Shown piece after piece: positions 1 through 7,095 of a stretch of 8,366 bases of DNA (position 1 is its first letter; each line of letters opens with the position of its first letter). This stretch comes from Mycobacterium sp. (GTDB lineage: Bacteria; Actinomycetota; Actinomycetes; Mycobacteriales; Mycobacteriaceae). A model generated the notes under the pieces. It saw only the letters and a program-made list of their open reading frames with translations, was not told the origin of the DNA and did no database searches. The stretch is from positions 1-8,366 of the forward strand of contig JAHFVB010000174.1 in the NCBI GenBank assembly GCA_023264755.1, in the 5' to 3' direction. Position numbers and translations under genes: made by a program.

Positions 1-462
1 TGAGCCGCGATCCAGTGGGTGGCGACTGCCTTCGTGGAAGGACAGTTGGTAGAAGACGAGCGTCGGCACGATCACCGCGACGCCGACCTGCTGGTCACCC
101 TCGGCGACGAGCAGGGAGACGGTGGCGCCGAGGTCGTCGGCCAGCGTGCGCAGCGTCGGCACGCTGAGCGCCCGAAGGTTGTTGTCGAAGGCTGCCCCCA
201 GCACCGCCAGCGCTGCGGCGGGCCGGTACTTGCCGTCTTGGCCCTTCACCACGTAGCGGGCCTGCGTGAGCGTCGACAGCAGTCGATACGCGATGGTGCG
301 GTGCACTCCGACGTGATCGGCGACCTGCTGGGCCGTCATCCCCGACGGGGACGTGGCCACGGCCTGCAGCGCCGACAGCCCTCTGGCCAGGGTCTGCGAG
401 CCCGCGGCCACCCGGTCGGGCGGGTCACCGGCGGGGCTGCCGACTTCCTTGACAGACGTCAT
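1..462 (-). CDS. IclR-family transcriptional regulator, C-terminus cut off by window edge
   Basis: Likely ligand-responsive regulator of the divergent catabolic operon. The 154 visible residues read without a stop from an ATG at 462-460 to the left edge; IclR proteins are usually about 250 residues, so roughly 100 are missing. Residues about 23-80 form the IclR winged helix-turn-helix (SQTLARGLSALQAV, then MTAQQVADHVGVHRTIAYRL, with a wing ending in GKYR). From about residue 97 the effector domain begins; SFHEGSRHPLDRG near the end is the family's typical effector-domain motif. An in-frame TAG lies 15-17 bases upstream of the ATG, with no ATG/GTG between them, so the start cannot be further upstream; a GTG at codon 18 is an unlikely alternative. 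No Shine-Dalgarno is visible, so the message may be leaderless or weakly translated. IclR proteins control related pathways (MhpR in E. coli, HppR in Rhodococcus), which fits the neighbours. Family assignment is firm; activator or repressor role and ligand are unknown. Confidence 0.92.
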   Translation of the reverse strand, partial: MTSVKEVGSPAGDPPDRVAAGSQTLARGLSALQAVATSPSGMTAQQVADHVGVHRTIAYRLLSTLTQARYVVKGQDGKYRPAAALAVLGAAFDNNLRALSVPTLRTLADDLGATVSLLVAEGDQQVGVAVIVPTLVFYQLSFHEGSRHPLDRGS

Positions 463-488
463 CAGGAGAGTGATGCTCTATGGATAGT

Positions 489-514
489 GCACATTAGTGT
501 GCGATATTAGCACA
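489..514. promoter_or_regulatory. Putative IclR operator: three alternating GCACA/TGTGC half-sites
   Basis: GCACA (489-493), TGTGC (498-502) and GCACA (510-514) alternate in orientation, giving two overlapping perfect inverted repeats that share the middle arm, with spacers of 4 (TTAG) and 7 (GATATTA) bases. The site lies in the only intergenic gap, between a regulator and the operon it faces, and overlaps the candidate -10 elements. IclR proteins commonly bind short imperfect palindromes next to their own gene. The repeat is seen directly; binding by the adjacent regulator is inferred. Confidence 0.5.
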
Positions 515-562
515 TACTACTGGCGAGAAAAGAGAATGACATTTACGCCGCGACGGCTGACG

Positions 563-567
563 AAGGG
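563..567 (+). promoter_or_regulatory. Ribosome binding site for the alpha/beta hydrolase
   Basis: AAGGG lies five bases upstream of the ATG at 573 and supports that start for the first gene of the operon. The earlier ATG at 536 is out of frame with it. Confidence 0.6.
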
Positions 568-572
568 CAGGC

Positions 573-1445
573 ATGACAGCGTCCCCCGTGTTCGAGAGCG
601 TCTGGAGTGACCTCCAGGGCGTTCCGTTTTCGCAGGGCTACCTCGATGTCGGTGGGGTGCGCACGCGCTACCTGCACGCCGGCGACCCGACCACGCCGAC
701 CCTGGTGTTGCTGCACGGTTCCGGCGGCCACGCCGAGGCCTACGTACGCAACCTCGAGGCCCACGCCGAACACTTCTCCACGTGGTCGATCGACATGCTC
801 GGCCACGGCTACACCGACAAGCCCGGCCACCCGTTGGAAGTCGCCCACTACGTCGGGCACCTGTTGACGTTCTTCGACACCATCGGCGCCGGACGCGTTC
901 ACCTGTCCGGCGAATCGCTCGGCGGCTGGGTGGCCGCCCGCGCGGCGTGCGACCACCCGGACCGCATCGACCGGTTGGTGCTGAACACCGCGGGTGGTTC
1001 ACAGGCCGATCCCGAGGTGATGAAGCGCATCGTCACCTTGTCCATGGCTGCCGCCGAGAACCCCTCCTGGGAGACCGTGCAGGCCAGGATCAAGTGGCTG
1101 ATGGCCGACAAGACCAAGGACTACGACGACATCGTCGCCAGCCGTCAGCGGGTGTACCGCCAGCCGGGCTTCGTCAGAGCGATGAGCGACATCATGGCGC
1201 TGCAGGATCCCGATATCCGGGCCCGAAACCTGCTCGGGCCCAAGGAGTACGGCGCCATCACGGCGCCGACGCTGGTGTTGTGGACCAGTGACGATCCCAC
1301 CGCCGACGTCAGCGAGGGCAGCCGCATTGCTTCGATGATCCCGGGGGCCCGCTTCGAGGTGATGCCCAATTGCGGGCATTGGCCTCAGTACGAGGACGCC
1401 AAGACCTTCAACGCCTTGCACATCGACTTCCTGCTGGGCCGCTGA
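573..1445 (+). CDS. Alpha/beta-fold hydrolase, MhpC/HsaD-like (candidate meta-cleavage product C-C hydrolase)
   Basis: A 290-residue cytoplasmic alpha/beta hydrolase, the usual size for meta-cleavage-product hydrolases (MhpC, BphD, HsaD), which split the C-C bond of the dienol-ketone made by an extradiol dioxygenase. Visible elements are the oxyanion-hole loop HGSGG (48-52), the nucleophile elbow GESLGG with Ser115, the acid near Asp240/Asp241 in LWTSDDP, and His269 in NCGHWPQYE. The lid segment (about 140-220) has basic residues ([10 protein letters not shown], 190-199) where the family has its conserved Arg. Two departures stand out: characterised C-C hydrolases have SGPG in the first loop and GNS at the elbow, while this protein has SGGH and GES. 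It is the first gene of the operon and ends one base before the hydroxylase. C-C hydrolysis fits the context; an esterase or lactonase role is possible. Confidence 0.82.
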   Translation: MTASPVFESVWSDLQGVPFSQGYLDVGGVRTRYLHAGDPTTPTLVLLHGSGGHAEAYVRNLEAHAEHFSTWSIDMLGHGYTDKPGHPLEVAHYVGHLLTFFDTIGAGRVHLSGESLGGWVAARAACDHPDRIDRLVLNTAGGSQADPEVMKRIVTLSMAAAENPSWETVQARIKWLMADKTKDYDDIVASRQRVYRQPGFVRAMSDIMALQDPDIRARNLLGPKEYGAITAPTLVLWTSDDPTADVSEGSRIASMIPGARFEVMPNCGHWPQYEDAKTFNALHIDFLLGR

Positions 1446-1446
1446 C

Positions 1447-3144
1447 GTGACGGACGACCCGGTGACCAGCGTGGACGTGCTCGTGGTCGGCGCCGGTCCG
1501 GTGGGCCTGACGTTGGCGAACATCCTTGGCCTACAGGGTGTTCGGACGTCGATCATCGATGAGCGCGACTCGCTGATCGACTATCCCCGGGGGGTCGGGC
1601 TCGACGACGAGGCGCTGCGCACGTTCCAGTCGATCGGCCTGGTCGAGCGGGTGCTGCCACACACCGTGCCCAACCAGATTCTGCGCTTCTACGACGGCAA
1701 CCGGCGGCTGCTCGCCGAAATGGCCCCGCCTGACGCATGTTTCGGCTGGCCCAAGCGCAACGGGTTCGTCCAGCCGATGGTGGATGCGGAGCTGCTTCGC
1801 GGGCTCGACCGGTTCGACTGTGTCGACGTGCGGTGGAATGCCCGAATGGAGTCGTGCGACCCGTCCGACTCCGGGGTTACCGTCCACATCGCGGGAGCAC
1901 CTTCGGTTACCGCCCGCTACGTCGTGGGCTGCGACGGCGGCCGCAGCGCGACCCGTGGGCAGATGGGGGTGTCCTTCGAGGGCACCACCTCTGCGACGCG
2001 CTGGTTGGTGGTGGACCTGGCGACCGATCCGCTCGGCCACCCCAACAGCGAGGTCGGGGCCGACCCCGCGCGGCCGTACGCGTCGATCTCGATTGCCCAC
2101 GGAATTCGACGCTTCGAGTTCATGATTCATGCCGACGAGACCGACGAGCAGGTCGAGCGGCCCGAGTTCATCGCGCGCATGCTGGCCCCGTTCGTCCCGC
2201 ATCCCGACCGTGTCGAGGTCATCCGGCACCGCGTCTACACCCACCATTCCCGCATTGCCGGGGCGTTCCGCCAGGGCCGCATGTTCCTGGCAGGCGACGC
2301 CGCACACCTGATGCCGGTGTGGCAGGGGCAGGGGTACAACAGCGGGATCCGGGACTCGGCCAACCTGGGCTGGAAGCTGGCGGCGGTGGTCACCGGCCGA
2401 GCCGGTGACGCGCTGCTGGACACCTACGATGCCGAGCGGCGCAAGCACGCCCGGGCGATGATCGACCTGTCCACCATGGTGGGCCGGGTGATCTCGCCGA
2501 CCGATCGCAGGGTTGCGATGTTGCGCGACAGACTCATTCGGTCTGCTTCGGTGGTCCCCACGCTAAAGCGCTACATCCTCGAGATGCGGTTCAAGCCGAT
2601 GCCGCGCTACGCACAGGGGGCCATCGCCCACCTGGAGTCGGGTTCGGCCACCTCACCGACGGGCACGCTGTTCATTCAGCCCCGAGTCGACACGCGCGCC
2701 ACCCGCGACGTCCTGCTCGACGACGTGATCGGGCCGGGCTTCGCCGTGCTGGCCTGGAACAACAACCCTCGAAAGTTGCTCGGCGAAGCCGCATTCGCTC
2801 GATGGAAGCGGCTCGGAGCCAGCTTCCTCGCCGCCCGACCGAGCACCCAGCTGGACTGGACCGGACACGACGATCCGGAGGTCACCGTCGTGGGCGACCG
2901 CACGGGCGCGCTCAAGTCGTTCTTCGACGGGCACGCCGAGTCCGTGCTGTTCCTGCGTCCCGACCGGTGCATAGCGGGTGCGTGCCTCGCGCAACTCGCC
3001 CCCGAACTGAGCACGGCACTGTTCGACGTGCTCGGCACCAACCAGGGAGAAGAAGGTAACCATGACGGCATCGATAGCCCTGTGCTGCATGTCGCACAGC
3101 CCGCTGCTGAATCTGCCGGGGCCATCACGAGAGCTCCTGGATGA
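1447..3144 (+). CDS. mhpA: FAD-dependent aromatic hydroxylase, MhpA type (3-(3-hydroxyphenyl)propionate hydroxylase-like)
   Basis: A class A flavoprotein monooxygenase that would use NAD(P)H and O2 to add an ortho hydroxyl to a phenol, giving the catechol used by the next gene. Of 565 residues, 15-20 are the FAD Rossmann motif GAGPVG, 162-165 the CDGG (DG) motif, and 283-284 the GD motif in [21 protein letters not shown], which binds the FAD ribityl chain. A C-terminal thioredoxin-like domain ends around 530 and has the familiar [11 protein letters not shown] segment. The start is a GTG one base after the hydrolase stop. The last 28 residues (538-565) are read from DNA that also encodes the start of the dioxygenase, an unusually long overlap of 83 bases. 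MhpA-type enzymes also accept hydroxycinnamates, and relatives act on other phenols, so the substrate is open. Confidence 0.85.
   Translation: MTDDPVTSVDVLVVGAGPVGLTLANILGLQGVRTSIIDERDSLIDYPRGVGLDDEALRTFQSIGLVERVLPHTVPNQILRFYDGNRRLLAEMAPPDACFGWPKRNGFVQPMVDAELLRGLDRFDCVDVRWNARMESCDPSDSGVTVHIAGAPSVTARYVVGCDGGRSATRGQMGVSFEGTTSATRWLVVDLATDPLGHPNSEVGADPARPYASISIAHGIRRFEFMIHADETDEQVERPEFIARMLAPFVPHPDRVEVIRHRVYTHHSRIAGAFRQGRMFLAGDAAHLMPVWQGQGYNSGIRDSANLGWKLAAVVTGRAGDALLDTYDAERRKHARAMIDLSTMVGRVISPTDRRVAMLRDRLIRSASVVPTLKRYILEMRFKPMPRYAQGAIAHLESGSATSPTGTLFIQPRVDTRATRDVLLDDVIGPGFAVLAWNNNPRKLLGEAAFARWKRLGASFLAARPSTQLDWTGHDDPEVTVVGDRTGALKSFFDGHAESVLFLRPDRCIAGACLAQLAPELSTALFDVLGTNQGEEGNHDGIDSPVLHVAQPAAESAGAITRAPG
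3051..3056 (+). promoter_or_regulatory. Ribosome binding site for the extradiol dioxygenase, inside the hydroxylase gene
   Basis: AGAAGG sits five bases before the ATG at 3062, preceded by another purine run (GGGAGA, 3045-3050). It supports independent initiation of the dioxygenase within the hydroxylase coding region. An out-of-frame TAA (3057-3059) lies between it and the ATG. Confidence 0.65.
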
Positions 3145-4006
3145 CGTCAACGCCGCGCTGGCGGACGCGCGCGAGTTCGTACGCGAATTCGCCCCCGAGC
3201 TCGTGGTCATCTTCACCCCCGACCACTACAACGGCTTCTTCTACCGGCTGATGCCTCCATTCTGCGTCGGTACCGCAGCGACCGGTGTCGGCGACTACGG
3301 AACTGGTGCCGGCCCGCTGAACGTGCCCGCGGACATCGCCACCGCCTGTGCGGAGGCGCTGTGGGAGGCCGGTGTCGACGTGGCGGTTTCGTCGAGCATG
3401 GACGTAGACCACGGCACCGTGCAGCCCTTGGAGGTGCTCTTCGGCGTCGCCGACTCGATCCCGGTGATCCCCATCTTCATCAACTCGGTGGCCACTCCAC
3501 TGGGACCGGTCAAGCGGGCCAGGGCGCTGGGCGCTGCGGTGGGTGACTTCCTGGCGACCCTCGGTCTGCGCGTGCTGGTGATCGGATCGGGTGGGCTGTC
3601 CCACGATCCGCCCGTACCGACGTTGGCCACCGCGCCTGCGGCAGCGCTCGGACGAATCGTGCACGGAGAGCCGATGTCCACCCAGCAGCGCGCCGCCCGG
3701 CAGACCTCGGTGATGACCGCGGCGCGTGACTTCGCCCACGGGGAGAGCTCGCTGCGGCCGCTGAACCCGGACTGGGACCGGGCGCTGCTCGAGCTCCTCG
3801 ACGCCAACCGAGTGGCCGACGTCGACGCGTGGTCGAACACCTGGATTTCCTCGGAGGCCGGCAACTCCGCGCACGAGGTCCGTACCTGGATCGCTGCCTT
3901 CGCAGCGATGAGCGCGCAGGGCTCCTACGACGTTCGGCTGCGGTACTACCGGGCCGCGCCGGAGCTCATCGCCGGGTTTGCGATCCGAACGGCGCTGCCA
4001 CGATGA
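3062..4006 (+). CDS. mhpB: Class III (LigB-type) extradiol catechol dioxygenase, MhpB-like
   Basis: Fe(II)-dependent ring-cleaving dioxygenase opening a 2,3-dihydroxyphenyl substrate next to the diol. At 314 residues it matches my recollection of E. coli MhpB in length and block structure: SHSPL (11-15), [11 protein letters not shown] (51-61), PPFCVG (65-70), DHG (116-118), [15 protein letters not shown] (171-181), PLNPDWD and [13 protein letters not shown] (270-282). His117 and His181 correspond to the acid-base pair His115/His179 of E. coli MhpB; His12, His55 and Glu272 are plausible iron ligands. All key residues are present, so it should be active. It belongs to the LigB superfamily and not to the vicinal-oxygen-chelate family of HsaC and BphC, which sets this cluster apart from the classical cholesterol ring-cleavage genes. 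Its start overlaps the hydroxylase by 83 bases and its stop overlaps the next start (ATGA). Confidence 0.92.
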   Translation: MTASIALCCMSHSPLLNLPGPSRELLDDVNAALADAREFVREFAPELVVIFTPDHYNGFFYRLMPPFCVGTAATGVGDYGTGAGPLNVPADIATACAEALWEAGVDVAVSSSMDVDHGTVQPLEVLFGVADSIPVIPIFINSVATPLGPVKRARALGAAVGDFLATLGLRVLVIGSGGLSHDPPVPTLATAPAAALGRIVHGEPMSTQQRAARQTSVMTAARDFAHGESSLRPLNPDWDRALLELLDANRVADVDAWSNTWISSEAGNSAHEVRTWIAAFAAMSAQGSYDVRLRYYRAAPELIAGFAIRTALPR

Positions 4007-5754
4007 CGCAGCACAGTTTCGATCACGAAGTCGACGTGCTGGTCGTCGGTTCCGGCGGCGGCGGCATGACCGCTGCGCTGAAGGCCCAGGCCGAGGGCCT
4101 CGATACCTTGATCGTCGAGAAGTCCGCTCAGTTCGGCGGGTCGACTGCGCTCTCCGGTGGCGGAATCTGGGTACCCGGCGCGCCGGCTCAGCGCCGTGCC
4201 GGCTACACCCCTTCTGCCGACGACACCTTCGCCTACCTCAAGCGGATCACCGGCGGACTGGTCAGCGATGCCCGTTTGCGGCAGTACGTCGACCAGGCCC
4301 CGGAGATGATGGACTTCCTGGAGAAGTCGAGTTCGTGGTTCGAGTTCGTCTGGAAGCCCGGTTATGCCGACTACTACCCGGAGTTGCCCGGCGGCTCCGA
4401 GCGGGGCAGCACCATCAACGTCCCCGAAATCGACCTGCGCAAACTCGGGGCCGAGGAGCGCCACCTGCTGACCCCACTGGCCCTGGCGCCGAAGGGTATT
4501 TGGTTCGCCCCCAAGGACCTTCGGCTCTTCTATCAGGTGCGGCAAAGCTGGCGCGGCAAGGCCGTCTTGGGGAAGCTCATCTGGCGGATGTTCCGCGCGC
4601 ACGTGTTCGGCGACCGGATGGCCGCCATCGGGCAATCGCTGATGGCCCGGATGCGGCTGGCGTGCCAGGAACACGACATCCCGCTGTGGCTCGCCACGCC
4701 GATGACGGAGCTGCTGACCGACGTCGACGGCAACGTCGTCGGCGCCGTCGTGGAGCGCGACGGCCGCCCACTACGTGTGCGGGCCCGCCGTGGCGTGGTG
4801 CTGGCCAGCGGTGGTTTCGACCATGACATGGCCTGGCGCCGGGAGCACCTGCCAGAGCTCGAGAAGGACTGGAGTTTCGGCAATCCCGCTGCGCTGGGGG
4901 ACGGCATCCGGGCGGGGCAGAAGGTGGGTGGAGCCACCGAGCTGCTCGACGAAGCCTGGTGGTTCCCGGCGATGTGCTGGCCCGACGGCAGGCTGCAGTT
5001 CATGCTCAACGAGCGGATGATGCCGTCGCAGTTCGTCGTCAACGGCGCCGGCCGGCGGTTCATCAACGAAGCCGCGCCGTACATGGACTTCGCTCACGCC
5101 ATGATCGAAGGGCAACGCTCCGGCGTCACGCACATACCGTGCTGGTTGGTCACCGACATCCGGTCGTTCCACCGCTACGTCGTCGGTGGGCATCTGCCCA
5201 TCCCGAAGATCCCCTTCGCGCCCGTCCCGACCGGATGGAAGGTGCCAAAGGCTTGGCTGGATTCCGGAATCGTCAAGCAGGGCAGCAGCTTCGAGGAGCT
5301 GGCGGCCGAGATCGGCGTTCCACCCGAGGCATTGCGCCAGACTGCGGAGCGGTTCAACGAGCTGGCCCGCACGGGACACGACGACGACTTCAATCGGGGT
5401 GACAGCGCCTACGACAACTACTACGGCGATCCCACGCTGCCCAACCCAAACCTGCACCCACTGGGAGCGCCGCCGTACTACGCCTTCCAGCTCATCCTCG
5501 GCGACCTCGGCACCTCGGGCGGGCTGCGCACCGACGAGTTCGCGCGGGTGCTGCGCGAGGACGACTCGGTGATCTCCGGCCTCTACGCCACCGGCAACGT
5601 CACGGCCGCCGTGATGGGCCGCAGCTACGCCGGGGCGGGGGCCACCATCGGTCCCGCCATGACGTTCGGCTACGTCGCCGCCAAGCACATGTCCCGAACA
5701 ACCGAAGAAGTCAGCCCCACAAACGATTCCACGCTCGACACACACCGGAGGTAA
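4003..5754 (+). CDS. FAD-dependent 3-ketosteroid delta-1-dehydrogenase-like flavoprotein
   Basis: Predicted FAD_binding_2 / succinate-dehydrogenase-fold enzyme that would introduce a C=C bond beside a ring ketone, as KstD does in ring A of steroids. The 583 residues begin with the FAD motif GSGGGG (16-21), then [16 protein letters not shown] (44-59), the second dinucleotide segment [11 protein letters not shown] (265-275), [17 protein letters not shown] (347-363), and a C-terminal FAD block [12 protein letters not shown] through [16 protein letters not shown]. KstD uses tyrosines in the YADYYP-like, NEAxPY and PxYA segments; Tyr121-125, Tyr360 and Tyr492/493 are the likely counterparts. The start at 4003 is chosen because its ATG overlaps the dioxygenase stop as ATGA and the FAD motif follows at the usual distance; an in-frame start at 3829 would lie deep in the previous gene. 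It ends with a polar tail after about 563. Desaturation of a non-steroid cyclohexanone ring is a real alternative. Confidence 0.83.
   Translation: MTQHSFDHEVDVLVVGSGGGGMTAALKAQAEGLDTLIVEKSAQFGGSTALSGGGIWVPGAPAQRRAGYTPSADDTFAYLKRITGGLVSDARLRQYVDQAPEMMDFLEKSSSWFEFVWKPGYADYYPELPGGSERGSTINVPEIDLRKLGAEERHLLTPLALAPKGIWFAPKDLRLFYQVRQSWRGKAVLGKLIWRMFRAHVFGDRMAAIGQSLMARMRLACQEHDIPLWLATPMTELLTDVDGNVVGAVVERDGRPLRVRARRGVVLASGGFDHDMAWRREHLPELEKDWSFGNPAALGDGIRAGQKVGGATELLDEAWWFPAMCWPDGRLQFMLNERMMPSQFVVNGAGRRFINEAAPYMDFAHAMIEGQRSGVTHIPCWLVTDIRSFHRYVVGGHLPIPKIPFAPVPTGWKVPKAWLDSGIVKQGSSFEELAAEIGVPPEALRQTAERFNELARTGHDDDFNRGDSAYDNYYGDPTLPNPNLHPLGAPPYYAFQLILGDLGTSGGLRTDEFARVLREDDSVISGLYATGNVTAAVMGRSYAGAGATIGPAMTFGYVAAKHMSRTTEEVSPTNDSTLDTHRR
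5747..5751 (+). promoter_or_regulatory. Ribosome binding site for the LLM monooxygenase, overlapping the upstream gene's end
   Basis: GGAGG ends directly before the TAA of the KstD-like gene (5752-5754) and lies five bases from the ATG at 5757. It is a strong Shine-Dalgarno placed so that ribosomes terminating upstream can restart at once. Confidence 0.75.
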
Positions 5755-5756
5755 GC

Positions 5757-7091
5757 ATGAAGATTTCGCTGTTCTACGAGTTCGCGTTGCCCCGGCCATG
5801 GTCCGACGACGACGAACGCGAGCTCTTCCAGGACGGGCTCGACGAGGTCGAACTCGCCGACAAGGCCGGCTTCTCGACGGTCTGGCTGACCGAACACCAC
5901 TTCCTCGAGGAGTACTGCCACTCCACCGCCCCGGAGATATTCTTGGCCGCAGCCAGCCAGCGCACCAAGGACATTCGGCTCGGATTCGGCATCATGCACC
6001 TGCCGCCCGCCGTCAACCACCCGGCCCGCGTGGCCGAGCGGATCTCGACACTCGACCTGATCTCCAACGGGCGGGTCGAATTCGGCACCGGCGAATCGTC
6101 CTCGGTCGGTGAGCTCGGCGGCTTCAACATCGACCCGGCCGACAAGCGCGGCCAGTGGGAGGAAGCCCTCGAAGTCGCCATCCGCTGCATGGTCGAGGAA
6201 CCCTTCAGCGGCTTCAAGGGTCAGCACCTCGAGATGCCCGCCCGCAACGTCGTGCCCAAGCCGATGCAGCGTCCACACCCTCCGGTCTGGGTGGCCTGCA
6301 CCAGGCCATCCTCGGTACAGATGGCCGCCCAGAAGGCCATCGGCGCACTGAGTTTCGCCTACACCGGACCGGGACCGCTCAAGGAACGAGTGGACGGTTA
6401 CTACCAGGAACTCGAAGAGCGGGGTTCGCCCGTCACGCCGGTGATGAACCCGAACATCCTGGCCATCGGTGGCGACCTCTCGATGATGGTGGCCAAGACC
6501 GACGAGCAGGCCGTACAACGGCTCGGAGTCGGCGGCGGGTTCTTCTCGTTCGGCATCATGCACTACTACATGACGGGCATGCACACGCCGGGGCGGACTG
6601 GGGTGTGGGAACGCTACCTCAAGGAGGTCGAGGCCGACCCGACGCTGGCCTATGGTCCCGGCCGCGGCGCCATCGGCTCTCCCGATACGGTGCGGGAATT
6701 CCTGCGCGGCTACGAGGAGAGCGGGGTCGACGAGATCATCCTGCTGCTCAACCCACGTAGCCACGAAGGCACGATGGAGTCCATCGAGCTGATGGGCAAG
6801 GAGGTGCTGCCCGAGTTCATCGAGCGCGACGCGAAGCACGTCGCCGAGAAGGCGAAGCGACTCGAACCCGTATTGGAGAAGCTCGAGAAGCGGCGCGAGG
6901 CCTCGATGGCACCGGACTTCGACGAGCACTACTCGTTCGGCGGACTGCCGACCGGCCAGGGCGGAAAGTTCACCTCCAGCGAGATCCCGGAGGCCATGGC
7001 CGAGATCAACGAGGGCCGGGTGCAGGCGGCGCAGCTGGAGAAGCAACAGCGGGCCTTGAAGGAAGGTGCAGCCGAGAAGTCCGGATCCTGA
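5757..7091 (+). CDS. LLM-class (luciferase-like) flavin-dependent oxidoreductase with long C-terminal extension
   Basis: Likely FMNH2- or F420-dependent monooxygenase or oxidoreductase of the bacterial luciferase family (PF00296); the exact reaction cannot be read. The 444 residues start KISLFYEFALPRPW, followed by LADKAGFSTVWLTEHHF (33-49), the beta-strand RLGFGIMHLPP (74-84), HPARVAERISTLDLISNGR (88-106), EFGTGES and the late GSPDTVREFLRGYEESGVDEIILL (307-330). These are standard TIM-barrel blocks of the family. After about residue 350, where such proteins normally end, there are about 90 more residues: a charged, probably helical stretch (357-383), a Gly-rich loop (SFGGLPTGQGG), and a second charged helix to the end. 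Two bases separate it from the KstD-like gene and four from the SDR. No flavin reductase gene is visible here to supply reduced flavin, so one encoded elsewhere, or F420, would be needed. Confidence 0.85.
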   Translation: MKISLFYEFALPRPWSDDDERELFQDGLDEVELADKAGFSTVWLTEHHFLEEYCHSTAPEIFLAAASQRTKDIRLGFGIMHLPPAVNHPARVAERISTLDLISNGRVEFGTGESSSVGELGGFNIDPADKRGQWEEALEVAIRCMVEEPFSGFKGQHLEMPARNVVPKPMQRPHPPVWVACTRPSSVQMAAQKAIGALSFAYTGPGPLKERVDGYYQELEERGSPVTPVMNPNILAIGGDLSMMVAKTDEQAVQRLGVGGGFFSFGIMHYYMTGMHTPGRTGVWERYLKEVEADPTLAYGPGRGAIGSPDTVREFLRGYEESGVDEIILLLNPRSHEGTMESIELMGKEVLPEFIERDAKHVAEKAKRLEPVLEKLEKRREASMAPDFDEHYSFGGLPTGQGGKFTSSEIPEAMAEINEGRVQAAQLEKQQRALKEGAAEKSGS

Positions 7092-7095
7092 GCCG

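Larger units (their letters stand above)
463..572. promoter_or_regulatory. Divergent promoter region between iclR gene and catabolic operon
   Basis: This 110-base gap is visibly richer in A/T than the genes on either side and must hold the promoters for both the regulator and the operon. Candidate -10 hexamers, each matching the consensus at four of six bases, are CATACT at 513-518 on the plus strand and TAATAT at 509-504 on the minus strand. Both overlap the half-site cluster at 489-514, so one bound regulator could affect both directions. No convincing -35 box was found for either hexamer (TGCACA at 488-493 is 19 bases from the plus -10). Promoter positions are tentative. Confidence 0.45.

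Noticed and set aside
449..454. Perfect TTGACA on the plus strand as a -35 box
   Set aside because: It lies inside the IclR coding region, and the best -10 at proper spacing (GATGCT at 472-477) is poor; kept only as a weak possibility.
19..510. Plus-strand open frame of 163 codons at the left edge
   Set aside because: It is antisense to the IclR gene, whose minus-strand translation is a clear family match; the plus frame gives an Arg/Gly/His-rich product typical of a shadow frame in high-GC DNA.
536..610. 25-codon open frame ahead of the hydrolase as a leader peptide
   Set aside because: The purine run before it touches the ATG, it overlaps the real start out of frame, and its sequence shows no attenuator-like codon run or hairpin.
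1531..2448. Minus-strand open frame of 305 codons
   Set aside because: Antisense to the hydroxylase, whose FAD motifs are unmistakable; no motif on the minus side.
3829..4002. N-terminal extension of the KstD-like protein from an upstream start
   Set aside because: It would overlap the dioxygenase by 178 bases and add 58 residues ahead of the FAD motif; the ATGA at 4003 gives a normal family N-terminus.
4771..5799. Minus-strand open frame of 342 codons
   Set aside because: Antisense to the KstD-like gene, with a composition typical of a shadow and no family motifs.
5670..7046. Minus-strand open frame of 458 codons
   Set aside because: It lies antisense to the LLM monooxygenase gene, has no recognisable domain, and its length is explained by the GC bias of the coding strand.
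7066..7095. GTG start adding ten residues to the SDR
   Set aside because: The purine run is directly against the GTG, leaving no spacing, and the ATG at 7096 gives a normal SDR N-terminus four bases after the upstream stop.
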